A DNA stretch of 64,000 bases. Source: Geoalkalibacter subterraneus. GTDB taxonomy: Bacteria; Desulfobacterota; Desulfuromonadia; Desulfuromonadales; Geoalkalibacteraceae. Of this stretch, positions 44,391 through 53,534 are shown piece after piece; position 1 is the first letter of the stretch, and the number at the start of each line of letters is the position of its first letter. The position numbers were made by a program, and so were the translations under genes. The stretch covers positions 434,001-498,000 of the forward strand of contig NZ_CP010311.1 in NCBI RefSeq assembly GCF_000827125.1, in the 5' to 3' direction. The notes below the pieces were generated by a model that searched no databases, was not told the DNA's origin, and saw only the letters and a program-made list of their open reading frames with translations.

Positions 44391-45395
44391 GTGCAGATTC
44401 TTCTTGTTGTCCCCAGCCAGGACCCGGCGACCGGCAACTGGGTCACCGCCCACCGGTTCAGGGATGGACTTGAGTCCCGCGGCCACAAGGTTTCTTTCGT
44501 GGAGGTTGCCCTCGACAGTGCAGATTTCGGCAGTCTGAGGAAGGCGGCGCGTCAAGCCGACGCCGCACTTCTGCTGCATGCCTATCGATCCGGGCGCCCC
44601 TGGCTTGAAGCCGGCCTTGCCGAAACTCTCCCCTTTGGCGTGCTGATGACCGGAACCGACATCAATTTCGGCATGGATGATTCGGCCCAGGCCGCAGTTA
44701 TCGACCAGGTCCTGCAGCGGGCCGCGGCGATATTCATTCAGAGCCGTCAGGCTGTTGGCGCCCTGGAGAAGAGAGCTCCCCGTCTGATTGGGCGCCTGCG
44801 TTACCTTGCACCAGGGGTCAGTCTCGGGCACAGCACCTATGACCTTCGGCAAAAGCAGGGGGTTGGGGCGGACGAAGTGGTTTTTCTATGCCCGGCGGGG
44901 ATTCGTCCGGTCAAAGGAGTGCTTGGGCTGCTGGGGCTTTTTGATCGGGTGGCAAGCTGCCGCAGAGGATTCCGGGTGCTGTTCTGCGGGCCGGTGCTGG
45001 CGCGCGGCTACGCTCGGCGGTTTGAAGCGGCCCTGGCGCATCGCCCGTGGGCCCGATATCTGGGAGTGATCCCTCCCGAGGCGATGGCGGCCGCGATGCG
45101 GGGTGCGGATGTCGTTTTGAACAACTCGCGCGCTGAAGGGTTGTCCAATGCGCTGATGGAAGCGGCGGCGCTCGGGGTCCCCATTCTGGCCCGCGACATC
45201 GAAGGAAACGCCGATGTCGTCGTCCCCGGCTGCAACGGCTTGCTTTATGGCGATGTGAAGAGTTTCTGTCACCATTCTCTCGAATTGATCGATTCTCCCG
45301 AGCTGCGTCGTCGTCTCTCTCGTCCTTCCTCCGTCCCATTGACGGAGCGCAGTGCCGAAATCGACGGCCTGGAGGCCTTCTTTAGGAGCCTCTGA
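44391..45395 (+). CDS. Glycosyltransferase family 4-type protein
   Basis: A 334-residue GT-B glycosyltransferase, probably acting on surface polysaccharide. The N-terminal domain begins VQILLVVPSQDPATGNW. The C-terminal nucleotide-sugar domain holds FLCPAGIRPVKGVLGLLGLF and the typical ADVVLNNSRAEGLSNALMEA, followed by AALGVPILARDIEGNAD, with the EGLSNALMEA helix as in GT4 enzymes. The GTG start at 44391 has GGAG seven bases upstream; in-frame ATG/TTG codons further upstream lack a site. Donor and acceptor are unknown. It stands alone, divergent from the cytochromes. Confidence 0.82.
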   Translation: MQILLVVPSQDPATGNWVTAHRFRDGLESRGHKVSFVEVALDSADFGSLRKAARQADAALLLHAYRSGRPWLEAGLAETLPFGVLMTGTDINFGMDDSAQAAVIDQVLQRAAAIFIQSRQAVGALEKRAPRLIGRLRYLAPGVSLGHSTYDLRQKQGVGADEVVFLCPAGIRPVKGVLGLLGLFDRVASCRRGFRVLFCGPVLARGYARRFEAALAHRPWARYLGVIPPEAMAAAMRGADVVLNNSRAEGLSNALMEAAALGVPILARDIEGNADVVVPGCNGLLYGDVKSFCHHSLELIDSPELRRRLSRPSSVPLTERSAEIDGLEAFFRSL

Positions 45396-45561
45396 ACCCG
45401 CGTTTTCCTGCTGATCCACTCCTGCTTTCCCCTTCGATTTGACTCAAGCGGCCGGTCCATGTTTACAATGACCTTTTATTTGATCTTTCAAACCATTGCG
45501 CTCTCGCCGGGGAAGGGCGAGAAGCGCAATGATTCCGGTAACCTTCAGCAAGAGGAGAATC

Positions 45562-46758
45562 ATGGACACCGCAGGCCGAACCGAACAGCGCGGTCCTACC
45601 GGCGATCTCTGGTCGCAATGGGCCCGGCTCGACTGGAAAGCGGAATTGAAAAACAATGTCACCACCCCCGCACTGCTTGAAAAGTATTTTCCACTGAGCG
45701 CGCGCGAAAAAGCCGACCTCGAACAGGTTGTCGCCGTGCACCCCATGAACATTCCACGTTACTATCTCAGCCTGATCAGGCCGGATGACCCCAACGACCC
45801 CATACGCAAGATGTGCGTGCCCGGCTCCGAGGAGCTGATCGTGGTTGGCGCCATGGGGGATACCACAAAGGATCCCTATGGTGATGACAAGCACGACAAG
45901 GGCAACGGCATCCTGCACAAATACAGCTATACCGCCCTGGTGGTGGCGACGGAATATTGCGCCATGTACTGCCGCCACTGCTTCCGCAAGCGTATGGTGG
46001 GGCTGTCTAACGATCAGACCGTCAGAAATTTTCAGGAGGCCTCAAAATATATCGCCGACCATCCGGAAATCTCCAACGTGGTGATCTCCGGCGGCGACCC
46101 GTTTCTGTTGCCCACCGACGTCATTAAAGCGATGCTGGAGTCGCTCAAGGATATTCCGCACCTTAATTACGTCCGGCTGGGATCGCGGGCGCCGGTGGTC
46201 TATCCCATGCGGTTTTTCGAGCCGGAGCTGCTCGATGTGCTGCGCCGTTTCAACCGGGAAAAGACTCTTTTTGTACCGACCCATTTCAATCATCCGCGCG
46301 AAATCACCCCAGAAGCGACCCAGGCGGTCCTCAACCTGCGCGAGGCCGGCCTCAACGTCCACAATCAGGCCGTTTTTCTGCGCGGCGTCAATGACGACCC
46401 CGAAACCCTCACTGAACTCATGAATGACCTGGTGCGCATCGGTATCAATCCATACTATCTGTACCAGTGCATGCCGGTGGCGCGGGTGCGGCACCATTTC
46501 CAGGTGCCCCTGAAAGAGGGGGTCGATATCGTTGATCGGGCGCGGCAGCAGATGGACGGTCACGCCAAGCGTTTCAAGTTCATCATCGGACATGACATCG
46601 GCAAACTCGAAATCTGCGGTCGTGTCGACGATAAGTTGATCCTGAAGCAGATTCATGCCCGTTCGGAGCACCCCGAGGAGGCTTCCCGCATGCTGATCCG
46701 GCAGTTGACCGATAACGGCGGCTGGCTGGACGATCTGCCCGAGGTTGAGCTGGCCTGA
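45562..46758 (+). CDS. KamA family radical SAM protein (aminomutase-like)
   Basis: A 398-residue relative of lysine 2,3-aminomutase. The cluster motif is CAMYCRHCFRKRMVG, followed by VVISGGDPFLLPTD, LGSRAPVVYPMRF and YYLYQCMPVARVRHHF, as in KamA. The usual PGGGGK pyridoxal-phosphate loop is replaced by GHDIGK, so the lysine is kept but the glycine run is lost. It may therefore act on another amino acid or on a protein such as EF-P. The ATG has AGAGGAGAATC. No AblB acetyltransferase neighbours it. A strong terminator follows. Confidence 0.85.
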   Translation: MDTAGRTEQRGPTGDLWSQWARLDWKAELKNNVTTPALLEKYFPLSAREKADLEQVVAVHPMNIPRYYLSLIRPDDPNDPIRKMCVPGSEELIVVGAMGDTTKDPYGDDKHDKGNGILHKYSYTALVVATEYCAMYCRHCFRKRMVGLSNDQTVRNFQEASKYIADHPEISNVVISGGDPFLLPTDVIKAMLESLKDIPHLNYVRLGSRAPVVYPMRFFEPELLDVLRRFNREKTLFVPTHFNHPREITPEATQAVLNLREAGLNVHNQAVFLRGVNDDPETLTELMNDLVRIGINPYYLYQCMPVARVRHHFQVPLKEGVDIVDRARQQMDGHAKRFKFIIGHDIGKLEICGRVDDKLILKQIHARSEHPEEASRMLIRQLTDNGGWLDDLPEVELA

Positions 46759-46769
46759 TCGTATTTTCA

Positions 46770-46818
46770 GCACAAAAAAACGCCCCCGGTTTCATAACGC
46801 GGGGGCGTTTTTTTGTGC
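46770..46818. terminator. Bidirectional rho-independent terminator
   Basis: A perfect 18-bp inverted repeat (GC core CGCCCCC/GGGGGCG flanked by A and T runs) between the convergent KamA-like and response-regulator genes. Confidence 0.9.
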
Positions 46819-46834
46819 ATGATAGCTGGAGGTT

Positions 46835-47581
46835 TCAGCGGTGGCTGGCCTTGAAGCGCTTCAGCCAGTTCTGGAATTCCTCTTCCTCGTTTTCGAGTTC
46901 GAACGCATTGATCAATCCGCGCCGCAAGCCGATCGCCACCGCCCGGTTGCGCAGGTTGAAGGCATCGCCGAACTTGTCACTGTGAAACTGCTGCTGATCC
47001 ACTCCAAGCTTGTTGTAGAGGGAGTTGAGCCGACTCTGCACGCCGCGGCGTGAAAGATAGCGCCGCTGGGCGATAAGATTGTCGGTCAGCCCCAGGGATA
47101 TATCGAGCAGCGCTTCGTATTCGATATCGGACAGGGCGGTCTGGCTGTGACCTGTGCGGCCCTGCACCTTGCGGACTTCGGGGTCGATCCAGCACTGCTC
47201 GTCCACCAGCACGGTGCGGATGGCCATGCCGATGCGATCGCGCGGGTTGGATTTGAGGACGTAGCCGTAGACCGTTTCCGGCGGCACGATGCGCAGCAGG
47301 GCGCGCACGTACATTTCGTCCTTGTACTGGCTCCAGAAGACGATGCGGGCCATGGGGCGCTTGTCCCACAGGGCGCGGGCGAAATCAATGCCGTTCATCT
47401 CAGGCATCTGGATGTCGCTGATGACCAGCGGTTCATCGTAGCGTGCCGCTATCTTGAGAGCTTCAAGCCCGTTGTCGGCGCGTTCCGGTTCCAGGGCGAG
47501 ATCCTCTTCGGCGAGGAGACGTTCTAGAAATTCGTAATCTTTCGGATTGTCTTCGGCGATAATGATTTTAAGCGGTTTCAT
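46835..47581 (-). CDS. NarL-like response regulator
   Basis: A 248-residue regulator. The receiver domain has IIIAEDNPKD and the phospho-acceptor aspartate in LVISDIQMPEMNG, and the conserved lysine in YVLKSNP. The C-terminal half resembles a LuxR-type helix-turn-helix (LSDIEYEALLDISLGLTDNL, then SRRGVQSRLNSLYNKLGVD), but the recognition helix is atypical. The start at 47581 follows AGGAAG, four bases after the kinase stop, so the kinase and regulator form one unit with the kinase first. Targets are unknown. Confidence 0.85.
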   Translation of the reverse strand: MKPLKIIIAEDNPKDYEFLERLLAEEDLALEPERADNGLEALKIAARYDEPLVISDIQMPEMNGIDFARALWDKRPMARIVFWSQYKDEMYVRALLRIVPPETVYGYVLKSNPRDRIGMAIRTVLVDEQCWIDPEVRKVQGRTGHSQTALSDIEYEALLDISLGLTDNLIAQRRYLSRRGVQSRLNSLYNKLGVDQQQFHSDKFGDAFNLRNRAVAIGLRRGLINAFELENEEEEFQNWLKRFKASHR

Positions 47582-47585
47582 GAGA

Positions 47586-48968
47586 TCAATCTTCCTGTCG
47601 AGCATTGCCGTTGAGCGGCAGGGTCAGCATGAAACGGGTGCCATGACTGAAGCGCGACGGGCCCCATTCGGCCCGTGCGCCGATGGCGCGTGCGCGTTCA
47701 CGGATGTTGTTGAGCCCCCGGCCTTCTCCACGGGAGGCCTGGGAATAATCGAAGCCGGTACCGTTGTCTTCCACGATCAGCACGACATCGTTGTCGCGAC
47801 GATCGAGGGTGACTTCGTAGCGTCCGGCCTGAGAGTGCTTAATCACATTGTGGACAGCTTCCAGCGCGATGCGGTACAGGGAAAGCCGGCACAGGCGAGA
47901 CAGGTTGAGGCTTTCGACCTTGGGCGAAACATAAAGATGGTACTCGGGCAGCCCCCCTTTGTCGAGGTGGCGCTCAAAATGCGATTGCAGCGCTGCGCCA
48001 AGGCCCAGAATATCCAGCGTCTGCGGATGCAGGTTCTCCATGACGTCGCGCAGGTTGGCGATGGCGCGCTGTAGATCTTCCTCGATGCGCTCGACCTCGG
48101 ACTGGTTTTCGCCCTGGCAGCGCAGATGCTGCAGCGCCCTCAGAACATCGGACAGGTCGGAAAGAGACTGGTCGTGGAGATCCATGGCGATGCGTCGTCG
48201 CTCTTCTTCGGCACCTTCGAGCAGCTTTTCGGTGCTGACCACACGGATGAGGCGGTCGGTCATCTGGTTGATGGAGATGGCCAACTCATCCAGTTCGTCC
48301 TGCACCCGGCTGGGGGCATCCGGAGGGGTCAGGTCGCCTTTGGCGATGCGGCCGGCGCTGTCGGACAGATGCTTGATACGCCGCAGCAGGCGCCGGGCGA
48401 AAAACAGGCTCAGAAAAGTTCCGAGTAGCACGGACGTGCCGATACCGATCAGGGCGACCAGAGCGGTTCGTGCTACCAGCTCGTCGATATCCTGCAGGTG
48501 GGCGGCCCGCAGGGAGGTGCGCCGCTCCTGTGACATCTCGGCCAGGGTGACCAGTTGCGGGCGCAGCAGTTCCAGTGCTGCCTTGAAGCGCAGGGCGTCA
48601 TAGCCGCGCTTGGGGTCGAGATCGGTGACGGTCTGCTTCAACAGGGCCCGGGTATTTTCGGGCAGCGGCATCAGGTTGTTGATGCGGTTCACCGCGCCGG
48701 CCAGGTGTTTGTGCAATTCGCTGAGAGTTTCCATCTCTGCAACGTCGAAGCGGCCGACCCGATTGACGTGGGCAATCAGCCCCTGGATCCGCTGCGCCGA
48801 GAGATCGGCTTCGGCCAGGGCGACGAAGGTTTGGGTGATTTTACGCTCCTGCTGCCGTTTGACCGACAGATCCCAGTAGGTGTACTGCAGAAAAATGAGC
48901 AGCAGACTGGTCAGAGTCAGAACCGTTGCCGGCGCAAGCACGATCTGTTGTTTAAGAGTCAGTCGCAT
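47586..48968 (-). CDS. Sensor histidine kinase, HisKA_3 (NarX/LiaS-like)
   Basis: A 460-residue membrane kinase. One helix lies near the N-terminus (VLTLTSLLLIFLQYTYW) and a second at about residue 170 (LVALIGIGTSVLLGTFLSL), so about 130 residues lie in the periplasm. A HAMP domain, then the HisKA_3 acceptor histidine in RRRIAMDLHDQSLSDL, then the ATPase domain with NVIKHSQAG, DNGTGFDYS and RGLNNIRERA. The start MRLTLKQ at 48968 has a weak ribosome site; an upstream ATG at 49004 is possible. Pairs with the response regulator next to it. Signal unknown. Confidence 0.87.
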   Translation of the reverse strand: MRLTLKQQIVLAPATVLTLTSLLLIFLQYTYWDLSVKRQQERKITQTFVALAEADLSAQRIQGLIAHVNRVGRFDVAEMETLSELHKHLAGAVNRINNLMPLPENTRALLKQTVTDLDPKRGYDALRFKAALELLRPQLVTLAEMSQERRTSLRAAHLQDIDELVARTALVALIGIGTSVLLGTFLSLFFARRLLRRIKHLSDSAGRIAKGDLTPPDAPSRVQDELDELAISINQMTDRLIRVVSTEKLLEGAEEERRRIAMDLHDQSLSDLSDVLRALQHLRCQGENQSEVERIEEDLQRAIANLRDVMENLHPQTLDILGLGAALQSHFERHLDKGGLPEYHLYVSPKVESLNLSRLCRLSLYRIALEAVHNVIKHSQAGRYEVTLDRRDNDVVLIVEDNGTGFDYSQASRGEGRGLNNIRERARAIGARAEWGPSRFSHGTRFMLTLPLNGNARQED

Positions 48969-49171
48969 GCCTGTCAAGGTAGCATAGAACGCGGCGGCGC
49001 GCACTGTGGATAAGCACAGTGCGCAGGGCGCCGAATTCCCCGGAAAATATGCGCTAAACAGCCTTTTTCTCTTCTATCGGCTCGGTTATGCTTAACACCA
49101 TCGACGGCCTGTTGTGGCAGGCAGGTTGTCGGTCAAACTCCCTCTTCATGTTTTACCCTCTCTCAACAGAT

Positions 49172-49218
49172 GAAAAGAGCCGGCCGGACGCCTCCATCCG
49201 CCGGCTCTTTTCTTTTTT
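49172..49218. terminator. Rho-independent terminator
   Basis: A 13-base arm (GAAAAGAGCCGGC) pairs with its complement at 49200-49212 and a T run follows on the plus strand. On the minus strand, where it ends the MBL-fold gene, TCTTTTC follows the stem. Confidence 0.75.
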
Positions 49219-49248
49219 CCCGCGTGTTTCTCCCCCCATGCACCCCTG

Positions 49249-50244
49249 TCATCCCGAAAAGAACGACAAAGCCTCCTCCTGCAGGAGCTGCGGCCGGTCC
49301 TGATACCTGGGCGAGTGATGAAACGGCAGCAGTTTGCCGACGGCCGCCCTTCGTGCCAGCTCTCCCGCGATCCGTGCCGTGAGATGGTTTCGTTCCCGGG
49401 CCCGCGCCAGATCCTGGTGGGCGAAAACGGCCTCGATGGCAAGCAGGTCCGCACCCTGTGCCAGGTCCAGAATGCGGGCATAATTTTCCGCGCGCGGCTC
49501 ACAGTCGGTGATGTAGGCGATTTTCATCCCCTTCTGACAGTGGGCGATTTCCTCCCTGATGCGTGACAGGGGAAGGTCCCGGGGCGTGCCACCGCTGGCC
49601 TGAGGGACTTCGATCGGCGTGTCTCCTGCTGCGCCCTCTCGCAACAGATCCTTAAAGCGGGTCAGCCAGCGGCCGCGGGCGTATCCCCGGCGGTCCAGCG
49701 CGTCGGGGTGGATCGCCACATGCAGTTTTTCTTCGAGCGCATATCCCTGCGAGACGATATTCCCATGCAGCAGGGGGCGGGTGCGTACCCGATAGTGCAG
49801 GGTTTCGCACACAAAATCGCTGCAGTTCGGCGGCTCTTCGTCGCGCCTGGAAAACCCCTCCGAAGCGCGAAAGAGGGCCTGCCGTCCCGACTTTTCACCG
49901 GCGGCCTCCCGCACTCGGATCTGAAGTGGGAAACCTCCCACCAGGTTCCAGGTGTAGCCGGCCAGGCGGTGGGAAAGGTGTTCGATAATGCCGGGCGGTC
50001 CGTAGAAATTGAGACAGGTGGGGCGATAGAGATGGTGGCGCAGGAGATGGTCGAAGCCGATCAGGTGATCGATGTGGGCGTGTGATATGAACACATGTCG
50101 GATTTTGAGCAGGTCGCGGCCACTCAGGGGGTGCAGGTCGCCGCAGTCGAACAGAATCGCTTCTCCCCGATGGGCGGCACGCACAAACAGAGCGGGATCA
50201 CCGAACGGACCGTTGACCAGGGAAGAGAAAAACGAAGAACGCAT
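49249..50244 (-). CDS. MBL-fold metallo-hydrolase, ribonuclease Z-like
   Basis: A 331-residue metallo-beta-lactamase-fold protein. The HxHxDH metal motif is FISHAHIDHLIGFDHLLRHH at about residue 55. Further likely ligands are in AYITDCEPR and FHHSPRY. Overall shape resembles ribonuclease Z (tRNA 3' processing), but with insertions (KLHVAIHPDALDRRGYARG) and no standard RNase Z flexible arm, so the substrate is open. The start at 50244 is chosen because AGGGGG precedes it and the longer frame overlaps the kinase stop. It is the last gene of the minus-strand sensor/regulator unit. Confidence 0.7.
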   Translation of the reverse strand: MRSSFFSSLVNGPFGDPALFVRAAHRGEAILFDCGDLHPLSGRDLLKIRHVFISHAHIDHLIGFDHLLRHHLYRPTCLNFYGPPGIIEHLSHRLAGYTWNLVGGFPLQIRVREAAGEKSGRQALFRASEGFSRRDEEPPNCSDFVCETLHYRVRTRPLLHGNIVSQGYALEEKLHVAIHPDALDRRGYARGRWLTRFKDLLREGAAGDTPIEVPQASGGTPRDLPLSRIREEIAHCQKGMKIAYITDCEPRAENYARILDLAQGADLLAIEAVFAHQDLARARERNHLTARIAGELARRAAVGKLLPFHHSPRYQDRPQLLQEEALSFFSG

Positions 50245-50269
50245 CGAGGCCAGCCCCCTGCATCCCTCG

Positions 50270-51712
50270 TCAGGATGCGGTGTTGCGCGGTTTGCCGGGA
50301 GAGATCCTGGGAAGAAATACCTTGAATTCACTGCCTTCGTTGGGCTTCGAGGTGACGGTGATCCGTCCCTCGTGGGCGTCTACGATCCATTTGACAATGG
50401 AAAGGCCCAGCCCTGCGCCGCTTTCCTGCTCCCGGCTTTTGTCGATGCGGTAAAAGCGATCGAAAATGCGCGACAGATGTTCAGGGGCCATGCCGTGGCC
50501 GGTGTCGGAGACGACAATGACGGCCTGGTCCGATTCGCATTGAAGTTTCAGGCGGACACGGCCGCCGGTGGGCGTATATTTAATGCCGTTGGTCAGCAGG
50601 TTGAGTCCCATCTGGTGCAGGCGCAGTTCATCGCCCATCACCTGAACAACCTCTGCTTCGGGCATCTCCAGGGTGACGGCGATGCCTTTGTTCTCTCCGA
50701 GAACTTTGCCCTGCTGATAGAGATCGCGCATCAGGTCGTTGAGATTGACCTGTGTTTTCTCCATCGGCAGTTCGCCGGCTTCGCTTTTTGCCAGCAGCAG
50801 GAGGTCCTCGATGATGCGCCCCATGCGGTCGATCTCCTCGAGGTTGGATTCGAGGGTGGCGCGGAATTCCTCAGGATCTCGCGTCCAGCGCAATGCCACC
50901 TCTGTCTCCCCGCGCAGAACGGTGAGGGGGGTGCGCAGTTCGTGAGCGGCATCGGCAGAAAACTGGCGGGCGCGGCGCATGGCAGAGTCCAGCCGTGTCA
51001 GCAGAGCGTTGTAGCTTTGCACCAGCGTTCCCAGCTCGCCGCGATCTTCACTTTCCGGCAGGCGCTGATCGGCCAGGTTTTCCGCTGTGGTCTGGTCCAT
51101 CTTCTGTGCCAGTACCGTCAGTTTCTCCAGGCGCTTTCTGTAAAGAAACAGGCTCAACGCAGCCATCAAAACCAGGGCGAGTCCACCTGTAATAATGAGT
51201 CGATTCTTCAATTCTGCAAGAATTCGCTCGACGGGTGCCTGGCTGATCGTGACGCGGATGGCGCCGAGAAAGGCGCTTCCTTCCAGCAGCGGATAGTCGA
51301 TGCCGCGCAGGTCGGCGGCGTTGGGGCGTTCCCGGGTGAAAAAGCGAACCTCGGCTTCTGGGGGGGCTCTCCCGGGACCTTCCATTGTTCCCGTAAAAAC
51401 TCCACCTTCCGGCGAAGATGCGCAGAGGCAGGCCCCGCGCAGGTCGAAGACGGCAATGCTGGAATCTTTGCCAACCAGGGGCAGCGCCGCTTCAACTTCG
51501 GTACACAAGTCGGCCAGCAGGGTGGCCGATTGCTCCCCGTGGGCGCTGCCGGCCAGGCTCTGGGTCAGCGCCAGCAGGCGCTCATCCGTTTCGGCGCGCA
51601 GGCTTGCAGCCGTTACCTGGAACCATAAAATGCCGCAGACCCCCAGAACGAGGGCCAGCGGCAGTATAAATTCCAGAGTCATGCGTATGCGTAACGTGTG
51701 CAGCGAGCTCAA
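50270..51712 (-). CDS. Sensor histidine kinase (HAMP, HisKA)
   Basis: A 480-residue membrane kinase, partner of the OmpR-type regulator encoded upstream. One helix at about 14-32 (LPLALVLGVCGILWF) and another at about 170-190 (IITGGLALVLMAALSLFLY) border a periplasmic sensor. HAMP follows, then the acceptor histidine in DAAHELRTPLTVLRGE, and the ATPase with DTGHGMAPEHLSRIFDRFYR and GAGLGLSIVKWI. TTG 51712 is taken as the start because AAGGAA lies nine bases before it; ATG 51682 is the alternative. It lies two bases from the regulator stop. Confidence 0.9.
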   Translation of the reverse strand: MSSLHTLRIRMTLEFILPLALVLGVCGILWFQVTAASLRAETDERLLALTQSLAGSAHGEQSATLLADLCTEVEAALPLVGKDSSIAVFDLRGACLCASSPEGGVFTGTMEGPGRAPPEAEVRFFTRERPNAADLRGIDYPLLEGSAFLGAIRVTISQAPVERILAELKNRLIITGGLALVLMAALSLFLYRKRLEKLTVLAQKMDQTTAENLADQRLPESEDRGELGTLVQSYNALLTRLDSAMRRARQFSADAAHELRTPLTVLRGETEVALRWTRDPEEFRATLESNLEEIDRMGRIIEDLLLLAKSEAGELPMEKTQVNLNDLMRDLYQQGKVLGENKGIAVTLEMPEAEVVQVMGDELRLHQMGLNLLTNGIKYTPTGGRVRLKLQCESDQAVIVVSDTGHGMAPEHLSRIFDRFYRIDKSREQESGAGLGLSIVKWIVDAHEGRITVTSKPNEGSEFKVFLPRISPGKPRNTAS

Positions 51713-51713
51713 A

Positions 51714-52397
51714 TCAATCCGATTCCTTCAGGACGTAGCCCACCCCGCGAACGGTGTGAATGAGTTTCTGATCGAAGTCGCGATCGACCTTCTTGCGCAG
51801 ATAGTTGATATAGACGTCGATGATGTTGGTGAAAGAATCGAAGGTATAATCCCAGACATGTTCCGCGATCATGGTGCGGGTCAGGACCTGGTTGGGATTA
51901 CGCATCATGTATTCGAGCAGTGCGTATTCCTTGGAGGTCAGGTCGATCTCCTTTTCGCTGCGCCAGACCTTGTGGGTGACCGGGTCGAGACGCAGGTCTG
52001 CAAAACGCAGTTCGGCACCGCGATCCTGGGTTCCGCGACGGATCAGCGCGCGTACCCGCGCCAGCAGCTCGGCAAAGGCGAAGGGCTTGGTGAGGTAGTC
52101 GTCAGAGCCGGAATCGAGCCCCTGAACGATGTCGTCCACGGTATCCTTGGCCGTCAGGCACAGCACCGGCGTTGCGATGTCGCGCCCGCGCATTTCGCGG
52201 ATAACCGTGATGCCGTCCTTTTTCGGCAGCATGACGTCCATCAGGATCAGGTCATAGGGGGTGTGCTCGGCCAGGTCGAGCCCCTCGTCGCCGTCATAGG
52301 CAACGTCCACCGCGTACCCTTCTTCTTCCAGACCGCGCTTGATGAAGCTTGCGACCTTCTTTTCATCTTCCACAACCAGAATGCGCATTGTGTCCAC
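51714..52397 (-). CDS. OmpR/PhoB-type response regulator
   Basis: A 227-residue two-component regulator. The receiver has ILVVEDEKKVA, the phospho-aspartate in LILMDVMLPKKDG and the KPFA lysine. The winged-helix DNA-binding domain spans about 125-225 (EIDLTSKEYALLEYMMRNPN, VWDYTFDSFTNIIDVYINYL). The GTG start at 52397 has GGGAG six bases upstream. It comes before its kinase in transcription order. Family members of this form often control metal or envelope stress genes, but no target is adjacent. Confidence 0.93.
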   Translation of the reverse strand: MDTMRILVVEDEKKVASFIKRGLEEEGYAVDVAYDGDEGLDLAEHTPYDLILMDVMLPKKDGITVIREMRGRDIATPVLCLTAKDTVDDIVQGLDSGSDDYLTKPFAFAELLARVRALIRRGTQDRGAELRFADLRLDPVTHKVWRSEKEIDLTSKEYALLEYMMRNPNQVLTRTMIAEHVWDYTFDSFTNIIDVYINYLRKKVDRDFDQKLIHTVRGVGYVLKESD

Positions 52398-52443
52398 GTT
52401 AAACTCCCTTCCTTCTGATAAATTCTGTCATACTGCGAATAAG

Positions 52444-53250
52444 CTACTTCAGTTTCAACTTCACCAGAACCTCGTTGGCCGTTTCTTCAACGGCTTTGCC
52501 GGTTACATCGATCAGGGCCCACCGCTGCTTGCGGAAAAACCGTTTGGCCTGGCGGATCTCCTGTTGAATGTTCTCGTAATCGGTATAGGTGCCGCGTGAG
52601 AACTGCCCCATATTGCGTAACCGCGAAGCCCGCAGCTCTATGAGCCGCTGCGGGTCGATAATCAGCCCTGCCACCCTCCCGGGATCCAGGGAAAAAAGCT
52701 CCTCGGGCGGGTCGATGTCGGCGACCAGCGGCACATTGGCGACCTTCCACCCCTTGTGGGCAAGGTAGATGGAGAGCGGCGTTTTGCTGGTGCGCGACAC
52801 TCCGACCAGCACAATGTCGGCTTTGTGCAGGTTGCGGGTTTCCTGCCCATCATCGTGCTTGACGGCGAACTCGACGGCGTCGATCCGTGAAAAATAACCC
52901 TCGTTGACGCCGTGCAGCAATCCAGGCATCTCCTTGGGGGAAATGCCGAAAAATTCTGAGAGGCGCATGAGCAGCGGCGTGATCAGGTCGATGCCGGGCA
53001 GCCCCAGGGAGTCGCATTCGTCGTGAACGATCTGCGCAAGCTCCCGGTTGACGATGGTATAGACGACCAGCGCCTGGTTTTTAAGGGCTTCATCCAGCGC
53101 CTCGTAGACCTGGTGCTTGGTGCGTACGTTGCTGATGCGCCGTACGCGGGCATTCTTGCCGCGAAACTGGGTCAGGGCGGCGGCGACCGTTTTTTCCGCT
53201 GTCTCCCCCGTGGCATCGGACAGGAGAAAAATATTCTGTCTTTCCGACAT
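52444..53250 (-). CDS. ppsR: Pyruvate, water dikinase regulatory protein
   Basis: Bifunctional serine/threonine kinase and pyrophosphorylase that inactivates or reactivates phosphoenolpyruvate synthase. The 268-residue DUF299 protein begins with [16 protein letters not shown] and has the P-loop [18 protein letters not shown] and the segment [18 protein letters not shown]. Length is normal. The target PEP synthase is not in the window. It is read in the same direction as the two-component system, with a 46-base gap, so it may have its own promoter in the 285-base region upstream. Confidence 0.92.
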   Translation of the reverse strand: MSERQNIFLLSDATGETAEKTVAAALTQFRGKNARVRRISNVRTKHQVYEALDEALKNQALVVYTIVNRELAQIVHDECDSLGLPGIDLITPLLMRLSEFFGISPKEMPGLLHGVNEGYFSRIDAVEFAVKHDDGQETRNLHKADIVLVGVSRTSKTPLSIYLAHKGWKVANVPLVADIDPPEELFSLDPGRVAGLIIDPQRLIELRASRLRNMGQFSRGTYTDYENIQQEIRQAKRFFRKQRWALIDVTGKAVEETANEVLVKLKLK

Positions 53251-53534
53251 GTTAGGTCGTATCCCTGAGTTTAATTAGGAAAATTCCACGGCCGGATGGT
53301 AACTCAAGTCCTTTTCTCTGCCAAGAGGAAATTACCCGCCCTTTGACTTATTGTTCTGTCTTGTCTGCCACGGCAAGGGCCGACAGCGCAAAGGCGACCC
53401 GCATCACACCGAGGATTGTGAATCACTGCTGAGTCGCCCTGGACCTCATTAATTGCTATGAATTAGACTTGAACATTAAGGGTTTGTCAAGGTTTTTATT
53501 GTTTTTTTCCAACATCTCTGCTAGAGAAAAGGCC
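53251..53534. other. Intergenic region between ppsR and prmA
   Basis: About 284 bases between divergent genes. An imperfect inverted repeat GGCGACCC...GTCGCC with a long loop is visible near 53390-53440. No open frame looks like a gene and no clear promoter was identified. Confidence 0.35.

Noticed and set aside
53370-53420. Possible GEMM element between ppsR and prmA (GGCAAGG and GCGCAAAGG strings)
   Set aside because: The strings have mismatches at key positions and no aptamer stem is visible; likely chance in GC-rich DNA.
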